35,993 bases of DNA from Lysobacterales bacterium (GTDB lineage: Bacteria > Pseudomonadota > Gammaproteobacteria > Xanthomonadales > Rhodanobacteraceae). Position 1 is the stretch's first letter. Each line of letters opens with the position of its first letter. The notes beneath the pieces are model-generated. The model was not told the origin of the DNA and did no database searches. It saw only the letters and a list, made by a program, of their open reading frames with translations. The translations under genes and the position numbers were made by a program. The DNA is taken from NCBI GenBank assembly GCA_014338185.1, contig QUBV01000031.1, positions 1 to 35,993 on the forward strand, in the 5' to 3' direction. Below, one piece after another: positions 18,479 to 27,088 of the stretch.

Positions 18479-20200
18479 ATGGACAAGTGGGTGCGCGCAC
18501 CGTTGGTGTGCGCCTGCGCGATCGGCGCGGGCACGTTGCAGGCGGCGGTCCACGACCGCATCTTCCGGTACGGCTTCGATCCCGCGGCGGACGCGCCTGC
18601 CAACGCCAACGAGGCCGCGCGGTTCCTCACCCAGGCCACCTTCGGCCCGACCCAGGCCGATATCGCCCGCGTGCGGGCACTGGGCTACGAGGCCTGGATC
18701 GAGGAACAACTCGGCCGCCAGCCCACGTTGAGCGCACCCGCCGTCGAGGCGGTGGTCGATGCGCGCACCGCGGGCGGGCAGAATGTGGGCCAGAACCAGC
18801 GCCTGCAGCGCTGGTACTGGCAGGCCGCCTACGCGCCCGACCAGCTGCGCCAGCGCATGGCATTCGCGCTGAGCCAGATCTTCGTGATCTCCGACCAGGA
18901 CAGTGCGATCCGGCAGTACGTGGTGCCGATCTCGGCCTACCAGGACATGCTCGCACGCAATGCGTTTGCGCCGTATCGCAACCTGCTCGGCGATGTGACA
19001 CTGCACCCGATGATGGGGCGCTACCTGTCCTCGTTCCGCAATCAGAAGGCCGGCGCGACGACCAGTCCCGACGAGAACTATGCACGCGAGGTGATGCAGC
19101 TGTTCTCGGTCGGTCTGGTCCAGCGCAACCTGGACTTCTCGCCGATCCTGTCCGGCGGCGTGCCGATCCCGACCTACGACCAGTCGACCATCGCGCAGAC
19201 CGCCAAGGTGTTCACCGGCTTCACCTGGAGCGATGCGCCCACCAGCCCGTCGCCCAACTTCTACGGTGGCGGCCAGACCTTCGCCGCGCAATCGGCGCCG
19301 ATGGCGTGCTGGGGCACCGAACTGTTCCCGGCCACCGGCAGTGGCAGCAACAACATGCGCCACGACATCAGCGCCAAGACCGTGCTCGCGGGGCTGGTGC
19401 TGCCCGCCGGCCAGACCTGCGCGCAGGACGTCGGCGACGAACTGGACATCATCGCCGCACATGCCAACGTGGCGCCGTTCATTTCGCGCCAGCTGATCCA
19501 GCGCTTCGTCACCAGCAACCCGTCACCCGCGTACATCGAGCGCGTGGCCGAGGTGTTCAACACCAGCTACGGCGACCTGGGCGAAGTGGTCAAGGCGATC
19601 CTGCTCGACAACGAGGCGCGCGTGCCGCCGCCGCTGGCCGGCGGTGATTCCTACGGCAAGCTGCGCGAGCCGGTGCTGCGGCTGACCGCGATGTGGCGCG
19701 CCTTCGATGCGCAGCCGCCCGCGCCCGACGCGTACGGCGAGGTCAAGATGACCGCGGGCAGCAGCCTGATCGGCGCGCTCGCGCAGGGGCCGCTGCAGGC
19801 GCCGTCGGTGTTCAACTTCTACCAGCCCGACTACCAGCAACCCGGCCCACTCGCCGACGCCGGGCGCTATTCGCCCGAACTGCAGATCGTGAGCGAGAAC
19901 ACCACCTACAGCACCGGCAACACCTGGTACAACTTCACCGCGCGCGCGTACCTGGGCATGAACAACCCGCCGACCGACCGGCCGCTGGTCAACCTCGCCG
20001 CGCTCACGGCCAACGCCAACGCGCCCGCAGCAATGGTTGCCACCATCAACGAGCGCATGATGTACGGCACGATGACGCCGGCCATGCAGGCGGCGTTGAT
20101 CGGCATGCTGACCAACCTCAACGGCGCCAGTGCCGCCGAGAAGGCCTGGTCGGCGCTGTACGTCACGATGCTTTCACCCGACTACGCAACCCAGCGCTGA
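18479..20200 (+). CDS. secreted DUF1800 family protein
   Basis: A 573-residue exported protein of the DUF1800 family, whose function is unknown. A signal peptide covers about residues 1-23 (core LVCACAIGAGTLQAA). Just behind it is DRIFRYGFD (26-34), the acidic-aromatic motif of several exported proteins in this window. The family body begins AARFLTQATFGPTQADIARV (near 41) and continues with WIEEQLGR, RQRMAFALSQIFVIS, NYAREVMQLFSVGL and KVFTGFTW, all typical of DUF1800. ATG 18479 is preferred over ATG 18464 because GGCGGGG at 18467-18473 is well placed. It is followed after 10 bases by a DUF1501 gene; DUF1800/DUF1501 neighbours are a known recurrent pair. Confidence 0.85.
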   Translation: MDKWVRAPLVCACAIGAGTLQAAVHDRIFRYGFDPAADAPANANEAARFLTQATFGPTQADIARVRALGYEAWIEEQLGRQPTLSAPAVEAVVDARTAGGQNVGQNQRLQRWYWQAAYAPDQLRQRMAFALSQIFVISDQDSAIRQYVVPISAYQDMLARNAFAPYRNLLGDVTLHPMMGRYLSSFRNQKAGATTSPDENYAREVMQLFSVGLVQRNLDFSPILSGGVPIPTYDQSTIAQTAKVFTGFTWSDAPTSPSPNFYGGGQTFAAQSAPMACWGTELFPATGSGSNNMRHDISAKTVLAGLVLPAGQTCAQDVGDELDIIAAHANVAPFISRQLIQRFVTSNPSPAYIERVAEVFNTSYGDLGEVVKAILLDNEARVPPPLAGGDSYGKLREPVLRLTAMWRAFDAQPPAPDAYGEVKMTAGSSLIGALAQGPLQAPSVFNFYQPDYQQPGPLADAGRYSPELQIVSENTTYSTGNTWYNFTARAYLGMNNPPTDRPLVNLAALTANANAPAAMVATINERMMYGTMTPAMQAALIGMLTNLNGASAAEKAWSALYVTMLSPDYATQR

Positions 20201-20210
20201 GGAGGCGACC

Positions 20211-21689
20211 ATGAACCAGCTTCGCCAGACCCGGCGTGACTTCCTGCGTGGCCTTGCCGCTGCCGCCTGCTGCGGCGGCGCCTCGGCACTGTTTCCGCAA
20301 TTGCGCATGATCGGGACCGCACTCGCCGCGACGCGCGACCTGACGGGGTACAAGGCGCTCGTGTGCGTGTACCTGTCGGGCGGCAACGATTCGTGGAACA
20401 TGCTGGTGCCCAACGATGCGGCGCGCCATGCGGTGTATGCGGCGGCGCGCGGTGGCGTGTACAACGGCAGCAGCAATCCGGGCGGTCTGGCGCTGGCACG
20501 ACCGACCGGTGCGCAGGTTCCGTTGCAGTCGATCGTAGACGCGGCCACCAGCGGTGACGTCAGCCAGTACTTCATGCACCCGTCGCTGGTGCGGCTGGCC
20601 GACATCTATCGCGCCAACAAGCTCGCGTTCGCGGTCAACGTGGGACCGTTGGTGCGCCCGATCGTGATGGCCGACTATGCGCAGACGGCCAACCGGCCGC
20701 CGCAGCTGTTCTCGCATTCGGACCAGGAAAACCTCTGGCACCAGGCCAACGTCAGCGCGGGTTCGGTGCTCGGCTGGGGTGGGCGCAGCGGCGACCTGGT
20801 GCGCGCGGCCAATGCCAACCAGGCGCTGTCGCCGTGCATCTCGATCGCCGGCGCCAATCGCTTCGAGATCGGGCTCAACACCATGCCCTACCAGATGTCG
20901 GCGAGCGGGCTGACCGCGCTGAGCGGCATGTGCAATCCCACACCGTGTTCGGGCGTGAGCGCGACCAGCGTGCGCGACAACGCGCTCAACGCTCTGCTCG
21001 AAGCCAGCTACGAGAGCGACTTCGCGGGCGAGTACGCCAAGGTGTTCCGTCGTGGCCGCGACCTGTACAGCCTGCTCAAGACCGGACTCGATGCGACCAC
21101 GCTCGTGACCACGTTCCCGTCGGGCAATTCGCTGGCCGGGCAACTGCAGGCGGTGGCCAAGCTCATCAAGCTGTCGCGCCAGGAGGGGTATGCCGCGCGC
21201 CAGATCTACTACGTGCGCTACGGCGGCTTCGACCTGCACTCGGGCCTGATGTCGGGCGGCAACAGCGACCATGCCGCGCTGCTGGCCAACGTCGACGCGG
21301 CGCTGGGCGCGTTCTGGGACGCGCTGGGGCCGGGCGACATCGATGCGCGCAACGAGGTCACCGTGTTCAGTGCATCCGAGTTCGCGCGCACGCTGCAGTC
21401 CAATGGCTCGGGCTCGGACCATGGCTGGGGCGGCGTGCAGTTCGTGTTGGGCGGCGCGGTCAACGGAGGGCGCCTGTACAGCGATGGGGGCGGTCCGATC
21501 AGCGGTTTCCCCAACCAGGACCTGGGCGCGCCCAACAACTTCTCGCGCGGCCAGATGATCCCGGGCATCAGCGTCGACCAGTATGCGGTCACGCTCGCGC
21601 GCTGGCTGGGTGTTACCGCAGCGTCCGATCTGGCCGCGATCTTCCCGAATCTGTCGCAGTTCGGCAGCAGCAACCTCGGGTTCGTGTAG
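20211..21689 (+). CDS. Tat-exported DUF1501 family protein
   Basis: A 492-residue protein with a twin-arginine signal (TRRDFLRGLAAAA, arginines 8 and 9), so it is exported folded. The DUF1501 hallmarks are LSGGNDSWNMLVPND near residue 57, GGFDLHSG near residue 340, and EFARTLQSNGSGSDHGWGG near residue 395, which resemble metal-site loops of the alkaline phosphatase/sulfatase superfamily, to which DUF1501 has been related. The substrate is unknown. GGAGG at 20201-20205 supports ATG 20211. It sits 10 bases after the DUF1800 gene and its stop codon abuts the start of the next gene. Tat export suggests a cofactor or rapid folding. Confidence 0.88.
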   Translation: MNQLRQTRRDFLRGLAAAACCGGASALFPQLRMIGTALAATRDLTGYKALVCVYLSGGNDSWNMLVPNDAARHAVYAAARGGVYNGSSNPGGLALARPTGAQVPLQSIVDAATSGDVSQYFMHPSLVRLADIYRANKLAFAVNVGPLVRPIVMADYAQTANRPPQLFSHSDQENLWHQANVSAGSVLGWGGRSGDLVRAANANQALSPCISIAGANRFEIGLNTMPYQMSASGLTALSGMCNPTPCSGVSATSVRDNALNALLEASYESDFAGEYAKVFRRGRDLYSLLKTGLDATTLVTTFPSGNSLAGQLQAVAKLIKLSRQEGYAARQIYYVRYGGFDLHSGLMSGGNSDHAALLANVDAALGAFWDALGPGDIDARNEVTVFSASEFARTLQSNGSGSDHGWGGVQFVLGGAVNGGRLYSDGGGPISGFPNQDLGAPNNFSRGQMIPGISVDQYAVTLARWLGVTAASDLAAIFPNLSQFGSSNLGFV

Positions 21690-22205
21690 ATGGCGATGCG
21701 CGCGTGGGGGCTGGTGCTGCTCGTGCTCGGCGGTGCGGCGCGGACGGGCACGCCCGCGCCGAGCGGTTGCACGCGCATCGCCGACATCGCGCCGCAATAC
21801 ACGATCACCTACGGTGCGGCGGTGCAGGGCCTGTTCGACGACTATGCGACCAACGGCGGCAGCGCCGGCTGCGTGGACTGCCACTTTGCGCCACCGCCGG
21901 AGCCCAGCGGCGGGCTCGACCTCAGCGCAGGTGCGTCGTGGGCGCATCTGGTCAACGTGCCGAGCCAGGCCGATCCGCAATTCCTGTACGTGGTGCCGGG
22001 CGACCCGCTGCGCAGCCTGCTGTTCCTCAAGGTCAACTGCGACAATCCCGGGGTGGGCGGGCGCATGCCCCTGTTCGGCTACGGCGGCGGCTTGCTGCCG
22101 GAGCAGCAGGCGCTGATCTACGACTGGATCGCCAACGGCGCGCTGCCCGGCACCAGCGACACCGTGTACCGCGACGGTTTCGACCTGCGCGGCCTGGTGC
22201 CCTGA
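21690..22205 (+). CDS. small exported c-type-cytochrome-like protein
   Basis: A 171-residue protein starting directly after the DUF1501 stop codon. An N-terminal hydrophobic segment (MRAWGLVLLVLGGAA) is a probable signal peptide. It has one heme-attachment motif, CVDCH (C61, C64, H65), and a downstream segment, GGRMPLFGYGG then QQALIYDWIANGA, that matches the axial-methionine region and last helix of small cytochrome c domains (M126 candidate ligand). It ends in DTVYRDGFD plus seven residues, the acidic-aromatic motif. By context it is the third member of the DUF1800-DUF1501 operon and could be its electron-transfer partner; that role is inference. I do not recognise a named family. Confidence 0.75.
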   Translation: MAMRAWGLVLLVLGGAARTGTPAPSGCTRIADIAPQYTITYGAAVQGLFDDYATNGGSAGCVDCHFAPPPEPSGGLDLSAGASWAHLVNVPSQADPQFLYVVPGDPLRSLLFLKVNCDNPGVGGRMPLFGYGGGLLPEQQALIYDWIANGALPGTSDTVYRDGFDLRGLVP

Positions 22206-22275
22206 GCCGCCGGCGGCGTGCCCGCCGCGCGCGGTGCCAAGTCGTTGCAGGGCTTTATTTTTTCCCGATTGCCGC

Positions 22276-22281
22276 TAGAAT
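22276..22281 (+). promoter_or_regulatory. putative -10 element of the rpsP operon
   Basis: TAGAAT lies about 80 bases before rpsP, preceded by an unusually T-rich stretch (CTTTATTTTTT, 22253-22263) in otherwise very GC-rich DNA. The T-run is not preceded by an adjacent hairpin, so I read it as an upstream promoter region rather than a terminator. No good -35 at standard spacing. Confidence 0.4.
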
Positions 22282-22359
22282 GTCCGGCTCCCGACGCGCG
22301 CGATCCGGTTCCGGATCACCCGCCGACGTCGCAGACTCCGAAAATATCGAGCTAAATCA

Positions 22360-22611
22360 ATGGTCAAGATTCGCCTTTCCCGCGGCGGTGCGAAGAGCCG
22401 TCCGTTCTACCACATCATCGTGACGGACAGCCGCAACGCCCGTGACGGCCGCAACATCGAGCGCGTGGGGTACTTCAACCCGATCGCGACCGGCAAGGAA
22501 GTGCGTCTGGAACTGGACACGACCAAGGTCAAGGCCTGGCTCGACAAGGGTGCGCAGCTGACCGACAAGGTGCGCGTGCTCTACAAGGAAGCCAGCAAGC
22601 AGGCAGCCTGA
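22360..22611 (+). CDS. rpsP: 30S ribosomal protein S16
   Basis: S16 is an assembly protein of the small ribosomal subunit. The 83 residues begin [20 protein letters not shown], the universal S16 N-terminus, followed by ERVGYFNP and the family's C-terminal helix ([19 protein letters not shown]). It is the first gene of the rpsP-rimM-trmD-rplS operon, 4 bases before rimM. Confidence 0.98.
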   Translation: MVKIRLSRGGAKSRPFYHIIVTDSRNARDGRNIERVGYFNPIATGKEVRLELDTTKVKAWLDKGAQLTDKVRVLYKEASKQAA

Positions 22612-22615
22612 TCGC

Positions 22616-23128
22616 GTGACCGGGCCGGCGAAACTCGTCCTGCTCGGCAAGGTGGTCGGGGTGCACGGTATCCGCGGCGAGGTCAAACTCGAGTCGTATA
22701 CCGAGCCCAGGACGCAGATCTTCCGCTACCAACCGTGGCAGCTGCGTTCGGCGACAGGTGAGACCACGATCACGGGCAGCCGTGGCCGTGAGCAAGGCAA
22801 GGGCATCGTCGCGACGTTGCCCGGGATTGCCGATCGCGATGCCGCGGCAGCGTTGATCGGCAGCGAGATCCGGGTCGAGCGCAGTGCGCTGCCCGCGGCC
22901 GCACCCGGTGAGTACTACTGGGTCGACCTCGAAGGTCTCGCGGTGGAAACGGTGCAGGGCGTGCCCTTGGGCACGGTTTCGCACCTGGTCGCGACCGGCG
23001 CCAATGACGTGCTGGTGGTGAAGGATGCAAGGCGCGAACGGCTGATTCCGTTTCTGGTCGGATCGTTCGTGACGCAGGTGGATCTCGGTGGCGGACGCCT
23101 CGTCGTCGACTGGGATCCGGAGTTCTGA
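22616..23128 (+). CDS. rimM: ribosome maturation factor
   Basis: RimM binds the S19/30S head during 16S rRNA processing. The 170 residues include the N-terminal [14 protein letters not shown] motif and, in the PRC-barrel domain, [14 protein letters not shown] and NDVLVV, ending in VDWDPEF as is typical. The start is GTG at 22616, 4 bases after the rpsP stop, indicating coupling. The gene order with rpsP and trmD confirms the assignment. Confidence 0.96.
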   Translation: MTGPAKLVLLGKVVGVHGIRGEVKLESYTEPRTQIFRYQPWQLRSATGETTITGSRGREQGKGIVATLPGIADRDAAAALIGSEIRVERSALPAAAPGEYYWVDLEGLAVETVQGVPLGTVSHLVATGANDVLVVKDARRERLIPFLVGSFVTQVDLGGGRLVVDWDPEF

Positions 23129-23204
23129 ACCAGGCTGGCGGGCCGGATGCCTGCCGTTGTGCCAGGCATGCACGGAGGCAGGCGCTGATCACGGGCCACG
23201 CGCG

Positions 23205-23984
23205 ATGCGCATCGACGTCATCACGCTGTTTCCCGAGTTCATCGATGTGTGTGCCAGGGTGGGAGTGGTCGGGCGCGCGCGAGCGCGCGGGCTGATCGAG
23301 ATCGCGATGTGGAACCCGCGCGATTTCGCCACCGACAACTACCGCTCGGCCGATGACCGCTGCTACGGCGGCGGTCCCGGTGTGGTGATGATGATCGACC
23401 CGTTGCGCAAGGCGCTCGACAGCGCGCGCAAGGCCAGCGGGTCGGCACAGGGCAAGGCGATTTACCTCAGTCCGCAGGGAACGCGGCTGGACCAGGCCAA
23501 GGTGGAGGCACTTGCGCGGCGCGATCACCTGATCCTGCTGTGCGGCCGCTACGAAGGCGTGGACGAAAGATTCATCGAGCACGCGGTCGAGGAGGAAATA
23601 TCCATCGGCGACTACGTGCTCTCCGGCGGCGAGCTGGCGGCGGCGATCCTCATCGACGCAGTCGGGCGCCTGCAGGAAGGTGTGCTGCACGATGCACAGT
23701 CGGCATCGCAGGATTCGTTCTCCGACGGCCTGCTCGACTGTCCGCACTACACGCGCCCGGAACGGCACGAGTGGGGCGAGGTACCGGCGGTGCTGACCTC
23801 GGGTGACCATGCCGCGATCGCGCGCTGGCGCCGGAAGCAGTCGCTGGGACGCACCTGGTTGCGGCGGCCGGACCTGCTGGCACGGCTCGAGCTGGACCCG
23901 AAGCAACGCGCGCTGCTGGACGAGTTCCGGCGCGAGCATGAAGGCAAAACCACGCGCGATCGCGACAGCGGCTCGGGCGAATGA
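23205..23984 (+). CDS. trmD: tRNA (guanine-N1)-methyltransferase
   Basis: TrmD methylates G37 of tRNAs using S-adenosylmethionine. The 259 residues start [12 protein letters not shown], the family N-terminus, and show GGGPGV (55-60), [13 protein letters not shown] (111-123) and [11 protein letters not shown] (133-143), which form the SPOUT trefoil-knot AdoMet site. The C-terminal domain includes [21 protein letters not shown]-type family text. The frame is open further upstream but ATG 23205 fits the family. A 76-base gap separates it from rimM, longer than the other gaps in this operon, and its ribosome-binding site is weak. Confidence 0.97.
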   Translation: MRIDVITLFPEFIDVCARVGVVGRARARGLIEIAMWNPRDFATDNYRSADDRCYGGGPGVVMMIDPLRKALDSARKASGSAQGKAIYLSPQGTRLDQAKVEALARRDHLILLCGRYEGVDERFIEHAVEEEISIGDYVLSGGELAAAILIDAVGRLQEGVLHDAQSASQDSFSDGLLDCPHYTRPERHEWGEVPAVLTSGDHAAIARWRRKQSLGRTWLRRPDLLARLELDPKQRALLDEFRREHEGKTTRDRDSGSGE

Positions 23985-24009
23985 AACATCGAACCCATTG
24001 GTGAACGTG

Positions 24010-24369
24010 ATGAACCTGATCCAGCAATTCGAAGCCGCCCAGATGACCCGCGAGCTGCCGCAGTTCGCGCCCGGCGACACCGTGATCGTCAACGTCAAGG
24101 TCAAGGAAGGCAACCGCGAGCGCGTGCAGGCCTACGAGGGCGTGGTGATCGCGCGCAAGAATGCCGGCCTCAACTCGGCCTTCACCGTGCGCAAGATCTC
24201 GCACGGCTTCGGCGTGGAGCGCGTGTTCCAGTCGCACAGCCCGGCCATCGACTCGGTGGTGGTCAAGCGTCGCGGCAAGGTGCGTGGCGCCAAGCTGTAT
24301 TACCTGCGTGGCCTGGAAGGCAAGGCCGCCCGCATCAAGGAAGACCTTGGCGCCACCGCCAAGGCGTAA
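24010..24369 (+). CDS. rplS: 50S ribosomal protein L19
   Basis: L19 sits at the 30S-50S interface. The 119 residues show [50 protein letters not shown] and the closing [19 protein letters not shown] (all canonical). ATG 24010 was chosen over an in-frame GTG at 24001 because [12 protein letters not shown] resembles the usual N-terminus. It is the last gene of its operon, 25 bases after trmD, and is followed by a strong terminator. Confidence 0.98.
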   Translation: MNLIQQFEAAQMTRELPQFAPGDTVIVNVKVKEGNRERVQAYEGVVIARKNAGLNSAFTVRKISHGFGVERVFQSHSPAIDSVVVKRRGKVRGAKLYYLRGLEGKAARIKEDLGATAKA

Positions 24370-24423
24370 TCCGCACCCTACATACCTCTTGGAGCATCGA
24401 GTCGCGTCTGTGCTCCTCGTCGG

Positions 24424-24452
24424 AACGGCCCCGGCAACGGGGCCGTTCTTTT
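24424..24452 (+). terminator. intrinsic terminator of the rpsP-rplS operon
   Basis: AACGGCCCCG (24424-24433) pairs perfectly with CGGGGCCGTT (24438-24447) around a GCAA tetraloop, and CTTTT follows. It lies 55 bases after the rplS stop and just before the htpG promoter. Confidence 0.93.
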
Positions 24453-24473
24453 GCCTGCGCGCCGTGCACCCGG

Positions 24474-24502
24474 CTTGAAGCCACCATGCCACGCCACCAT
24501 GT
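24474..24502 (+). promoter_or_regulatory. sigma-32 heat-shock promoter of htpG
   Basis: CTTGAAG (24474-24480) and CACCATGT (24495-24502) are separated by 14 bases, matching the RpoH consensus CTTGAAA / CCCCATNT with one mismatch in each. The predicted transcription start near 24509 leaves a leader of about 24 bases with GGAG at 24523-24526 ahead of the htpG ATG. Confidence 0.75.
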
Positions 24503-24532
24503 GCGTCGCAGCCGTTTTTCCCGGAGCCCGAC

Positions 24533-26404
24533 ATGACGATCCAGCCCGAGACGCGCGCGTTCGAAGCCGAAGTCTCCCAGGTGCTGCACCTGGTCACCCA
24601 TGCGCTGTACTCGCACAAGGACATCTTCCTGCGCGAGCTCATCTCCAACGCCTCCGACGCGTGCGACAAGCTGCGCTTTGCCGCGCTGTCCGACGCCGCG
24701 CTCACCGCGGGCGACGCCGAGTTGCGCATCGAGATCGAATACGACAAGGACGCACGCACGCTCACGATCCGCGACAACGGCATCGGCATGAGCCGCGACG
24801 AGGTGGTCGACAACATCGGCACCATCGCGCGCTCGGGCACGCGCCGCTTCCTCGAATCGCTGTCGGGTGACGCGCGCAAGGACACCCAGCTCATCGGCCA
24901 GTTCGGCGTGGGCTTCTACTCGGCCTTCATCGTTGCCGGGCAGGTCACGCTGACCACGCGCAAGGCCGGCGCCGATGCCGCCGACGGCGTGCGTTGGCAG
25001 TCGGGCGGCAGCGGCGAGTACACCCTGGAGCAGGTCGAGGTGCCCGCGCGCGGCACCAGCGTGACGCTGCAGCTCAAGCCCGGCGAGGACGAGTTCCTCG
25101 ATGGCTGGAAACTGCGCGAACTGGTCAAGCGCTATTCCGACCACGTCGCCTTCCCGATCCGCCTGCGCGCCGAGTCCGACGGCAAGCCCACCGGCGAGTT
25201 CGAGACCGTCAACCATGCAGTCGCGCTGTGGACGCGGCCCAAGGCCGACATCAGCGACGACGATTACCGCGCGTTCTACAAGTCGCTCAGCCACGACTTC
25301 AACGACGCGCTGGCCTGGACCCACAACCGCGTGGAAGGCTCGCAAAGCTACACCAGCCTGCTGTACCTGCCTGAGAAGCCGCCGTTCGACGCGGTGTTCA
25401 GCGGCCGCGACGAGCGCAAGGGCCTCAAGCTCTACATCCGCCGCGTGTTCATCATGGACGCGAGCGAGCAGTTGCTGCCGGCCTACCTGCGCTTCGTGCG
25501 CGGCGTGATCGACTCCGACGACCTGCCGCTCAACGTGAGCCGAGAGATCCTGCAGGAAAACCGCCTCGTCGCCCAGATCCGCAGCGCCTGCGTCAAGCGC
25601 ACGCTCGACCTGCTCGACCGGCTCGCCAAGGACGAGCCGGAGAAATTCGCGCAGTTCACCAGCGCCTTCGGCAATGTGCTCAAGGAGGGCATCGCCGAGG
25701 ATGGTGCCAACCGCGAGCGCATCGCCAGGCTGCTGCGCTTTGCCTCGACCCACGGTGAGGATGCCAGCCGCAACGTTGCGCTCGACGACTACATCGCGCG
25801 CATGCCGGCCGGGCAGGAAGTCATCTGGTACATCACCGCCGATTCCTGGCTGGCCGCGCGCAACAGCCCGCAGATCGAGTCGCTCAAGGCGCGTGGCGTG
25901 GAGGTGCTGCTGCTGGGCGAACGCATCGACGAGTGGATGATCGGCTACCTGCACGAGTACGCGGGCAAGCAGTTGCGCAACGCCGCCAAGGGCGAACTCG
26001 ATGCCGCCGACGGCAGCGATGCGCAGGCGCGCGAGCAGGCCGCCGCCGCGGCGCAACCCGTGCTCGACAAGCTCAGGCAGTCGCTCGGCGATGCGGTCGA
26101 CAAGGTGCAGGTCGGCCAGCGCCTGACCCAGTCGCCCGCCTGCATCGTGCTCGGCGAATACGACATGGCCCCGCACATGCAGCGCCTGTTGCGCGAGGCC
26201 GGCCATGACGTGCCCGCGAGCAAGCCGGTGCTGGAGATCAACCCGCAGCATGCGCTGGTGCAGCGCTTCGCCGCCGAAACCGACCCCGCGCGCAGCGCCG
26301 ATCTCGCCCACCTGCTGCTGGAAGAGGCGCAGCTGGCCGCAGGCGAGCAGCTGGCCGACACCAGCGCATTCATCGCCCGCGTCAACAAGCTGCTCGCCGG
26401 GTGA
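24533..26404 (+). CDS. htpG: molecular chaperone HtpG (bacterial Hsp90)
   Basis: HtpG is the ATP-dependent cytosolic Hsp90 homologue. The 623 residues are of normal length. The GHKL ATPase domain shows IFLRELISNASDACDKLRF (31-49, catalytic E35 and N39), DNGIGMS (81-87) and GQFGVGFYSAFIV (from 122). The middle domain has GLKLYIRRVFIMD and SREILQENRLV with the conserved arginine region. The C-terminal dimerisation domain ends AFIARVNKLLAG. ATG 24533 has GGAG six bases upstream. It stands alone, between the rplS terminator and a convergent gene remnant, and has a heat-shock-type promoter. Confidence 0.97.
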   Translation: MTIQPETRAFEAEVSQVLHLVTHALYSHKDIFLRELISNASDACDKLRFAALSDAALTAGDAELRIEIEYDKDARTLTIRDNGIGMSRDEVVDNIGTIARSGTRRFLESLSGDARKDTQLIGQFGVGFYSAFIVAGQVTLTTRKAGADAADGVRWQSGGSGEYTLEQVEVPARGTSVTLQLKPGEDEFLDGWKLRELVKRYSDHVAFPIRLRAESDGKPTGEFETVNHAVALWTRPKADISDDDYRAFYKSLSHDFNDALAWTHNRVEGSQSYTSLLYLPEKPPFDAVFSGRDERKGLKLYIRRVFIMDASEQLLPAYLRFVRGVIDSDDLPLNVSREILQENRLVAQIRSACVKRTLDLLDRLAKDEPEKFAQFTSAFGNVLKEGIAEDGANRERIARLLRFASTHGEDASRNVALDDYIARMPAGQEVIWYITADSWLAARNSPQIESLKARGVEVLLLGERIDEWMIGYLHEYAGKQLRNAAKGELDAADGSDAQAREQAAAAAQPVLDKLRQSLGDAVDKVQVGQRLTQSPACIVLGEYDMAPHMQRLLREAGHDVPASKPVLEINPQHALVQRFAAETDPARSADLAHLLLEEAQLAAGEQLADTSAFIARVNKLLAG

Positions 26405-26444
26405 CCTGGAGCCGGCGGCTGCCGAAATGGCAAGTCCGCGGGCG

Positions 26445-26485
26445 GACCGCGTCACTCCGACTGCTGAAGTCGAAGTGACGCGGTC
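26445..26485. terminator. long hairpin between htpG and a convergent remnant
   Basis: GACCGCGTCACT (26445-26456) pairs perfectly with AGTGACGCGGTC (26474-26485); inside, CGACT (26458-26462) pairs with AGTCG (26468-26472) around a GCTGA loop, with a single mismatch between the two helices. It lies 40 bases after the htpG stop and abuts the stop codon of the convergent gene, so it may serve both. There is no T-run on either side. Confidence 0.55.
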
Positions 26486-26487
26486 GG

Positions 26488-26796
26488 TCAGGGTTCGAAG
26501 TTGTCAGCGAAGATTTGTTCCATGGTGAGCAAGGTGACCTTGTTCTCCTTTCGCTTGCCGACCACAAGGCGTTGTCGTGTCGGATCGTAGTCTTGCACCA
26601 ACAGGCCGCCGCCCTCGGCGACATTTCCCGTCGCGCTGTTCCACGCCGCCACGTGGCCCACGAGGCGCTGGCGTCCGTTTGCCAGCGTGATCGCCCCTGC
26701 ATTGCTGATGCCGCTGCCGGACCATTGCTCGGAACGAATCACATAGTTTCCATCCGCCAAGGCAATGATGTCCGCACCGATGGGGGCGGTTTGCAT
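26488..26796 (-). pseudogene. 3' remnant of a secreted repeat protein with terminal IFADNFEP
   Basis: The 102 codons look like the last repeats of a larger extracellular protein: ALADGNYVIRSEQWS and NAGAITLANGRQRLVG resemble the short (L)xNGNYVVxSxxW...NAGAVTxxNG repeats found in bacterial surface proteins annotated as DUF5650 or hemagglutinin-like. There is no signal peptide and no ribosome-binding site at the only ATG, and upstream the frame closes at a stop near 26870, so the 5' part appears to be lost. The C-terminus MEQIFADNFEP carries the acidic-aromatic motif found on other exported proteins here, with Asn replacing Gly. A short intact gene is possible but less likely. Confidence 0.55.
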
Positions 26797-27088
26797 GTCA
26801 GCCCCCTGTAAGCTGCACTTGAGATCGGTTTTTGCGCGCCTGGCGTATGCCCCCCAAGATGGACTCTGTCACCGTGACGTGGGTGCATCGCGCGCGCCAT
26901 GAGTCTGCGGTACGGTCCAGTTCGGTGCAAGCGGACGGAAGTGGAGCCTTGACGCCTGCTCCTCGCGATGCGGTATGGCGTGCTCGTTGGCGAAGCATGG
27001 GGTGCCGTACGGTGCCTGCGCGATGGTGGGGCAGGGGTCGCGTGCTAGCATCGCGGTCCCGGTTTCGCGCCGTTGGATACAGGGCGAC
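26797..27088. other. gene-poor region upstream of the aminotransferase
   Basis: No supported gene. Its base composition is less GC-rich than the neighbours and frames are broken on both strands, fitting decayed sequence upstream of the remnant. An extended -10-like TGCTAGCAT at 27043-27051 lies 38 bases before the aminotransferase ATG and is the likely promoter of that gene. Confidence 0.45.

Noticed and set aside
22251-22266. T-rich run before rpsP considered as a terminator of the DUF1800 operon
   Set aside because: The nearest hairpin (CGGCGG/CCGCCG) ends about 30 bases earlier, too far for an intrinsic terminator; a promoter-proximal A/T stretch is more likely.
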